From contig NZ_JBHSYQ010000003.1 of the NCBI RefSeq assembly GCF_042662225.1, positions 248,001 through 312,000 on the forward strand: a stretch of 64,000 nucleotides of DNA. Direction: 5' to 3'. The stretch comes from Nibribacter roseus (GTDB taxonomy: Bacteria; Bacteroidota; Bacteroidia; Cytophagales; Hymenobacteraceae). This document shows positions 59,626-64,000 of this stretch, piece after piece. Position numbers and translations under genes: made by a program. Each line of letters opens with the position of its first letter. The stretch's first letter is position 1. The notes under the pieces are model-generated. The model worked only from the letters and a program-made list of their open reading frames with translations, was not told where the DNA came from and did not search any database.

Positions 59626-60336
59626 TTATTCTGCGTTGGATTCAGCCCGCAGTTCCTCATACCTTGCGCCCTTGCACCTGAAACACACACCCCCATTCAC
59701 ATGGCGGTATCTGGGGAAATAACCAGCCCCGTTGCACCTATCACAATTGTGGTATTCACCTATCACCCTACCGTCGGCACCCCTCACAGGTGTCTTCCCC
59801 GCCTTGTGGGTCTGTTCATGGCAAATGTAGCACAGCGTTTGCAATGCTTCGTCTGGGTATTCCCACGCCAACAAGCCATGCTGGTAGTAGGTGTGGTGTA
59901 TGTGAAGACCGCCTATATAACCCCATTTGACAGTTTCCAAGTCAAAACTTTTCAACTCATCAATGTTTGCCTCAAATTTGTCTTGCCTGTCATAGAGTCC
60001 TTCTGTATGGTTTTCAACCGCAAGAAATACAACCGCCTCTTTTTCAATATTCTCAAGTTCCCTCTTAGACTGCCTGCTTATGACAACAAGAAGACCATTA
60101 TCTACTTTCGGCATAACACCTCTAGGGATGAATGCATAGATTTCCCTGCTATCAGATAATTTCAAATCTACAGCCGTACCTGTTTTTGATGGCATGAAAC
60201 CATTTATGTATGCAATTTCCCCATAACTGAAGAGGTTTCCATTCCTGCACAGTAGGCACCTTTTATTATCTCGCTTCAGAATGGCTACCCGCTTGGCCTG
60301 CCAGTTGTCTGAACTTAGCTGTTCCTGATAGTTCAT
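59626..60336 (-). CDS. HNH endonuclease-like protein with zinc fingers
   Basis: A 236-residue protein. The N-terminal part has a CxxC pair (KRDNKRCLLCRNG), the middle has the HNH-type core GLHIHHTYYQHGLLAWEYPD followed by ALQTLCYICHEQTHK (H-H, C-x-x-C-H and H), and the C-terminus has two more CxxC pairs in a DnaJ-like zinc ribbon (NCDRCNGAGYFPRYRHVNGG and VCFRCKGARY). The HHxxY...WEY...LC..CH..xH pattern is the usual HNH nuclease of Bacteroidota mobile islands. Target DNA is unknown. It is convergent with the polymerase-like gene and 18 bases downstream of the next gene, so it probably forms one unit with it. Confidence 0.75.
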   Translation of the reverse strand: MNYQEQLSSDNWQAKRVAILKRDNKRCLLCRNGNLFSYGEIAYINGFMPSKTGTAVDLKLSDSREIYAFIPRGVMPKVDNGLLVVISRQSKRELENIEKEAVVFLAVENHTEGLYDRQDKFEANIDELKSFDLETVKWGYIGGLHIHHTYYQHGLLAWEYPDEALQTLCYICHEQTHKAGKTPVRGADGRVIGEYHNCDRCNGAGYFPRYRHVNGGVCFRCKGARYEELRAESNAE

Positions 60337-60354
60337 GGATTCAAATAGACAAGC

Positions 60355-60852
60355 TTAAAGTATTTTAGAGATAACGAAAGTGGTGTTCTTGATGAAGGTC
60401 ACCCCGTCCTTCTCTTCCAGTTCAAACCCCTTGGAACTAGGCTCTTCACTGGCTTCCTCTTCGGGTTCATCGCTGCTTATCCCGTACTTGGCCTCAAATT
60501 CCTCAAGGGTCAGGTGAGAATCCTTGTTGCCCTCTTCATTCAGGTCATCCAACCACTTGTCACACTTCGCCTGCGCTCTTTTCTCAAGGTAGAATAAGAT
60601 GTGCAAGTAGCTTTGCCCCTGTACAATCACCTTCTTCTTCTTACTGTTCTTGTAAAGGGTATACCACCCGTTCTTCTCTTCCAGTACACGGCCCTTAGCC
60701 AATGCCCTCTTATAAAGGTCGGTAAAGTAGTCATTTGGGTTATTGGGGTCCGCGAACAGATAAGATTCATCAAACAGGATGAGAGCGTCCTTGTCTACTA
60801 TCTGGTTATTGAAGTGCTTTACCCTTAGAGGCACGTTTAATGGCTTTTTCAT
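60355..60852 (-). CDS. Unknown island protein, paralogue of the gene at 38359-38808
   Basis: A 165-residue protein sharing start (NVPLRVKHFNNQ), middle pattern (LYKRALAKGRVLEEKNGWYT; YLHILFYLEKRAQ) and the nearly identical tail ELEEKDGVTFIKNT then TFVISKIL with the gene at 38359-38808. It differs by an acidic insert (YGISSDEPEEEASEEPSSKG) before the tail. No signal peptide, helix or catalytic motif was recognised. It sits between the resolvase and the HNH gene on the same strand, so a role linked to island DNA handling or regulation is possible. The strong conservation of the tail suggests a binding peptide. Confidence 0.7.
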   Translation of the reverse strand: MKKPLNVPLRVKHFNNQIVDKDALILFDESYLFADPNNPNDYFTDLYKRALAKGRVLEEKNGWYTLYKNSKKKKVIVQGQSYLHILFYLEKRAQAKCDKWLDDLNEEGNKDSHLTLEEFEAKYGISSDEPEEEASEEPSSKGFELEEKDGVTFIKNTTFVISKIL

Positions 60853-60918
60853 ACAGCTAATAAAACAATTTAATGGAAGTGAAACTGGAAGCAGTGGGAG
60901 GGGATTTTAAATTTAAAA

Positions 60919-61596
60919 TTAGAGGGCATCACCAGAGACAGTTGCCCTTGTGTAAAGCTTGTGGACTGAACTGAGGCCGAACTTCTTGCCCCTGCTGGTC
61001 AGGTAGCCAAGCTCATTCAGCTTAGCCACTATCTGCGGGAAGGACTTACCCTCTGCCTTGGCGCTCAGGATAAGGTGGATTGCCTGCTTGTTCTCTTTGC
61101 TGTTGGCGGCGTTGGCCCTGCGTACAGCCAAACCCTTCAACCTTGCAGCCTCGGATAGGTTCTCTGGCGTTCCCAACTTGAACCCCTGCGCCTTCTTAGC
61201 CTCCAACGCTGCCTTGGTTCTGCTGCTTATCAATTCACGCTCATGCTGCGCCAGCACTGCAAAGATACCAATGGTCAAAGTGTTTGCGTCTGGCATGTCT
61301 GCGCAGATGAAATCCACGCCAGAGTCCTTCAGGGAAAAGATGAAGCCAGCGTTGCGGGATAGCCTGTCAAGCTTGGCAATAACCAAAGTGCTGCCTGTGG
61401 CCTTAGCATGTGCAATGGCAGCTTTCAACTGCGGTCTGTGGTCTTTCTTCCCGCTTTCAACCTCTGTGAACTCCGCTTTGATGCAGTCCGTGCATTTCAG
61501 GAAAGAAAGCACCGCGTTTTTCTGCGCCTCAAGTCCAAGACCACTTTCCCCTTGCTTCTGGGTGGATACTCTATAATATGCTACGTAGGTTTTCAT
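60919..61596 (-). CDS. Serine recombinase / resolvase family protein
   Basis: About 225 residues from the ATG at 61596 (MKTYVAYYRVSTQKQGESGL); an in-frame start at 61617 would add seven residues. The nucleophile Ser is in YYRVSTQKQG, followed by VIAKLDRLSRN and FAVLAQHERELISSRTKAAL, the standard resolvase core with Arg residues around the active site. The C-terminus has a small helix-turn-helix part (KSFPQIVAKLNELGYLTSRG). Size fits small resolvases/invertases rather than large serine integrases. It may resolve or invert DNA within the island; no target repeats were identified. Confidence 0.92.
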   Translation of the reverse strand: MKTYVAYYRVSTQKQGESGLGLEAQKNAVLSFLKCTDCIKAEFTEVESGKKDHRPQLKAAIAHAKATGSTLVIAKLDRLSRNAGFIFSLKDSGVDFICADMPDANTLTIGIFAVLAQHERELISSRTKAALEAKKAQGFKLGTPENLSEAARLKGLAVRRANAANSKENKQAIHLILSAKAEGKSFPQIVAKLNELGYLTSRGKKFGLSSVHKLYTRATVSGDAL

Positions 61597-61688
61597 TGCA
61601 CCTTTTGCTTTTAACACACTAAAGGTACATTATGCCTTTCACTTTTATAAACGTCCGTTTAAAAAAGTATACATCTTAAGATTACAAC

Positions 61689-62645
61689 TTACCCTTCTTC
61701 CCCAGATTCAGCATTTTCTTTAGGCTCTACTTCCATCTCTCCCCAATGAATAAAATGGTTAAATGAAGATTGATCTAGTGACTTCATAAAAATTTTGCGT
61801 GCAGCCTCTAAGCTCTCAAAATATTTTTTAAATGGCTCTGCATACTTAGCAGCAACAATTTTGTCATTTGGATAGGGGATGGATATTTCTAAAACTCTTT
61901 TGCCAACATCTTCTCTATTGGTTTGCATAAAGATAATTCTCTCCCATTGCTCTCGCACCTCTTTTAAAGAGAGTGCCCACATCAAATAAAATTGATCAAT
62001 GGCAGTTCCTTCGCAAGCTCTAACAATAATAACCTCTTTTGTTAAAACGACTCTCTCCTGCCCAGGCATGAGGACACAAAATTCTCCAATGTTCTTAGAA
62101 GCACGCTCAGGAGAAATTAAATCATATGGTTTTAACTTTGACTCTCCTCCTCTCCAAAAGACCTTAGCCAATGCTTCAGGAATCATATTTGTTGGATTGA
62201 TATTTACCAGACCAGCCCTCAAATCTGAAACTTTAATATAGGGTATTGTACCTACTCTCTGGTCTGAACTTGGACTCCCATGGCCTCCAAACACATATAT
62301 TTTTCCCTCTTCTACAAGTTCCCCTAAAGTCTTTAGTGTGAACTCCCCGTTGTCCTCCACAAGACTGTTAATCCCCTTATAAACAGAAGCATCATAATAC
62401 TTTGGAACGAAAACATCAAGCATAAAAATCTCACTTTGAGATCTAAAACTAACATCATCCCTACTAAAGCTACCTTTGCTTATTTCATCACAAGCTTCAG
62501 CTAATTGATCATTGATAGTTTCATTTGAGCGAATCCCTGTCTCTGGATTTACTATGTATTGCTCATGACCATCCTTATTGATCCCACAAGTTTTAGCATT
62601 AACAACTAATACTTGTCCATCCGAATACCAACTTGGCTTATGCAT
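61689..62645 (-). CDS. Target-recognition (HsdS-like) part of a restriction-modification enzyme
   Basis: A 318-residue product. The first ~60 residues (PSWYSDGQVLVVNAKTCGIN followed by KDGHEQY) look like the end of an N-6 methylase domain rather than a protein start. The rest is a specificity-type TRD (KTLGELVEEGKIYVFGGHGS; GTIPYIKVSDLRAGLVNINP; FIMQTNREDVGKRVLEISIP). Four bases separate it from the upstream methylase stop, and removing one A from a run of six (plus-strand T run 62653-62658) joins the two frames, so the two probably derive from one M-S fusion. The TRD defines the recognised DNA sequence. Confidence 0.8.
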   Translation of the reverse strand: MHKPSWYSDGQVLVVNAKTCGINKDGHEQYIVNPETGIRSNETINDQLAEACDEISKGSFSRDDVSFRSQSEIFMLDVFVPKYYDASVYKGINSLVEDNGEFTLKTLGELVEEGKIYVFGGHGSPSSDQRVGTIPYIKVSDLRAGLVNINPTNMIPEALAKVFWRGGESKLKPYDLISPERASKNIGEFCVLMPGQERVVLTKEVIIVRACEGTAIDQFYLMWALSLKEVREQWERIIFMQTNREDVGKRVLEISIPYPNDKIVAAKYAEPFKKYFESLEAARKIFMKSLDQSSFNHFIHWGEMEVEPKENAESGEEG

Positions 62646-62649
62646 ACCT

Positions 62650-64000
62650 TTATTTTTTCTCTAAAATGTAAAAGTTAGTTTTTGCACGACAAAAGCCTTG
62701 AAAAGCCTCCATTGGAATATTCAGTATTGCACGCATATTAAAATGATCCTTAATCCACTGTCTGAGCCATGCATAAGAGGAAGAAAACATATAGGTTTCT
62801 GGTAGTATAATACCTAATCTGCCGCCTTTTACAAGAAGCTCATGGCACCTTTCCAAAAACAGGATTCCCAACTCTCGCTCTTCAAATTTGTTCACTTCAA
62901 ACTTGAAACCAGAAACTTCCTTTTTTGCTTTTTGTGCTATTACAATACCAGCAGCCTTTGCATCTACTTTGCTCATTTTTAAATCTTTCCCAAAAGGCGG
63001 ATTTGTAACTATACATGTAAAAGAGGCTGGAATCAATGAAGATCTTAAATCTGGGTAATAAGCGTTCCAAAGGTGCTTTCGAAGTGAGTCACCTAAAAAC
63101 GTGTGTGTTGAACCGTCACCTATTGTTAACATTATTGCTTTAGTGAGTTTAACATTTATTCGGTCTTTATCCACTCCAAATAAATGTCTCTGAGCCCATC
63201 CTTTTGCATCCCCATCACTCATTGCTGGATATCTCTCTCTTAGTTGCCTATAGCTTTCTAAAAGAAATCCTCCAGTTCCGCAAGCGGGATCTAAAACCTT
63301 ATCCTCAGGTGCTATCTCCATTAATTTTATTGCGCTTCTTATTACAGGATAAGGGGTATAATATTGACCTTCCTCTGATTTTAAGCTAGCCGTGCGGAAT
63401 ACTTGAAACGCTTCAGAGACAGCACTAATTGAGGCATCTCGGAGCCTAAATTTAGAAAGTTCATATGCACATAAAGTAATGGTATGGTCATCTAAATTGA
63501 TATCACTATCAGCATCCGTCATAAAAATATCACTATGAGCAATTCTCATACCTTGGAACAAATCCCTTATTCTCCTTGCCGTTTCCCCTTCTGTGTCCCA
63601 AACTTGAAATGGCACAGACTTAGAAGGAGAATATTTAGCGATCTTGTCTCCTTCTAATTTTGCCAGAATAACATTACATAAGTTATTTAGCCTTTCATCA
63701 CTTCTAGTACTCCGTGTGTCTCCTGAAACAGCAACGCTCAAAAGACGGCTAAAAACTTTTTTTAATCTTGCAGTAGAAGGCTCTTCTAAATCACTCCATG
63801 TCAATTTATTTTCACCAGCTTTAATAATTGCATCGCCAAATTTTGGTAAACTGCCATTAAGAGCAACTTCAAATTTTCCTTCAGGAGTTTTATAAACTAA
63901 AGTTATTTCATCTCCATTCGTCCAAATTCCTAATACTACATGAGGCTCTAGCCCCATATAGATTTTCAATTGGTTTACACCTTCACTTTTATTAGGAGCC
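62650..64000 (-). CDS. N-6 adenine DNA methylase, Type I/IIG-like, partial at window edge
   Basis: At least 439 residues; the frame stays open to base 64000 (APNKSEGVNQLKIYMGLEPH), so the N-terminus is outside the window and a TTG start at 63969 is unlikely. A region like the N-terminal linker or nuclease part of Type I/IIG enzymes (GIWTNGDEITLVYK) is followed by a helical domain and the methylase core: GQYYTPYPVIRSAIKLM, motif I VLDPACGTGGFLLESY, motif IV IVTNPPFG. It transfers methyl from AdoMet to adenine N6. It ends in FYILEKK followed by TAA at the A-run. Beyond the window a nuclease domain is expected. Confidence 0.82.
   Translation of the reverse strand, partial: APNKSEGVNQLKIYMGLEPHVVLGIWTNGDEITLVYKTPEGKFEVALNGSLPKFGDAIIKAGENKLTWSDLEEPSTARLKKVFSRLLSVAVSGDTRSTRSDERLNNLCNVILAKLEGDKIAKYSPSKSVPFQVWDTEGETARRIRDLFQGMRIAHSDIFMTDADSDINLDDHTITLCAYELSKFRLRDASISAVSEAFQVFRTASLKSEEGQYYTPYPVIRSAIKLMEIAPEDKVLDPACGTGGFLLESYRQLRERYPAMSDGDAKGWAQRHLFGVDKDRINVKLTKAIMLTIGDGSTHTFLGDSLRKHLWNAYYPDLRSSLIPASFTCIVTNPPFGKDLKMSKVDAKAAGIVIAQKAKKEVSGFKFEVNKFEERELGILFLERCHELLVKGGRLGIILPETYMFSSSYAWLRQWIKDHFNMRAILNIPMEAFQGFCRAKTNFYILEKK

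Noticed and set aside
59548..60159. 203-codon plus-strand frame opposite the HNH gene
   Set aside because: Antisense to the HNH protein, whose Cys/His motifs are clear.
1..64000. CRISPR array, tRNA, rRNA or diversity-generating retroelement
   Set aside because: No regularly spaced repeats with unique spacers, no cloverleaf or rRNA sequence noticed, and no reverse transcriptase near the S23 gene.

Overview
The window looks like chromosomal DNA from a gliding-type Bacteroidota, most probably order Cytophagales (Hymenobacteraceae-like). Supporting signs are proteins with type IX secretion (T9SS) type A and type B sorting tails, a PorP/SprF protein, MoxR/DUF58/BatA and DUF4159 genes in the order usual for this phylum, DUF3526 ABC permeases, a CarboxypepD-reg-like TonB receptor, almost no Shine-Dalgarno sequences, and TAnnTTTG minus-7 promoter boxes. 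Genus cannot be decided from the sequence. No rRNA, tRNA or CRISPR array was seen.

Layout. (1) 1-14988, plus strand: tail of tldD, tldE-like, DUF4159, S41 peptidase, MoxR ATPase, DUF58, TrmH methyltransferase, BatA-like, DUF4175-like and a membrane-anchored partner. This conserved operon is interrupted by two small cassettes (an S23 four-helix protein between tldD and tldE, a DUF559 nuclease between moxR and DUF58), each bordered by long inverted repeats, and by an AT-rich NTR/TIMP-like gene. (2) 15287-28918: a T9SS type A Ig-repeat protein, then on the minus strand a 2243-residue SprB-like adhesin with 23 PKD-like repeats, its PorP/SprF partner and an OmpA/PD40 protein. (3) 38223-30129, minus strand: His-rich small protein, aspartoacylase-like zinc enzyme, TonB receptor, ABC ATPase and two DUF3526 permeases, probably a metal or metallophore uptake operon. 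(4) 38359-52836: assorted genes, including a tandem duplication of a two-gene unit (beta-propeller plus T9SS amidase-CBM6), a hexuronate-type MFS transporter, DedA and a Ca/Na antiporter. (5) 53671 to the right edge: an AT-richer mobile island with tyrosine integrase, excisionase-like HTH protein, HEPN-motif protein, family A polymerase-like protein, HNH nuclease, a protein of unknown family with a paralogue at 38.4 kb, serine resolvase, and a split restriction-modification enzyme running off the window.

Repeats are a major theme. Family A is a ~36-bp palindrome with about ten copies, three of them inside coding sequence. Family B is a paired inverted repeat with a CCCCCTTTGAAGGGGG core, one copy beside DUF559 and one solo. 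Family C is a set of hairpin terminators, two of which share a 3' tag. Family D flanks the S23 cassette. The best candidate for an undescribed system is the 53.7-64 kb island: its HEPN and polymerase-like genes are not of a type I can name, and three of its transcription units appear to share an unusual promoter motif.
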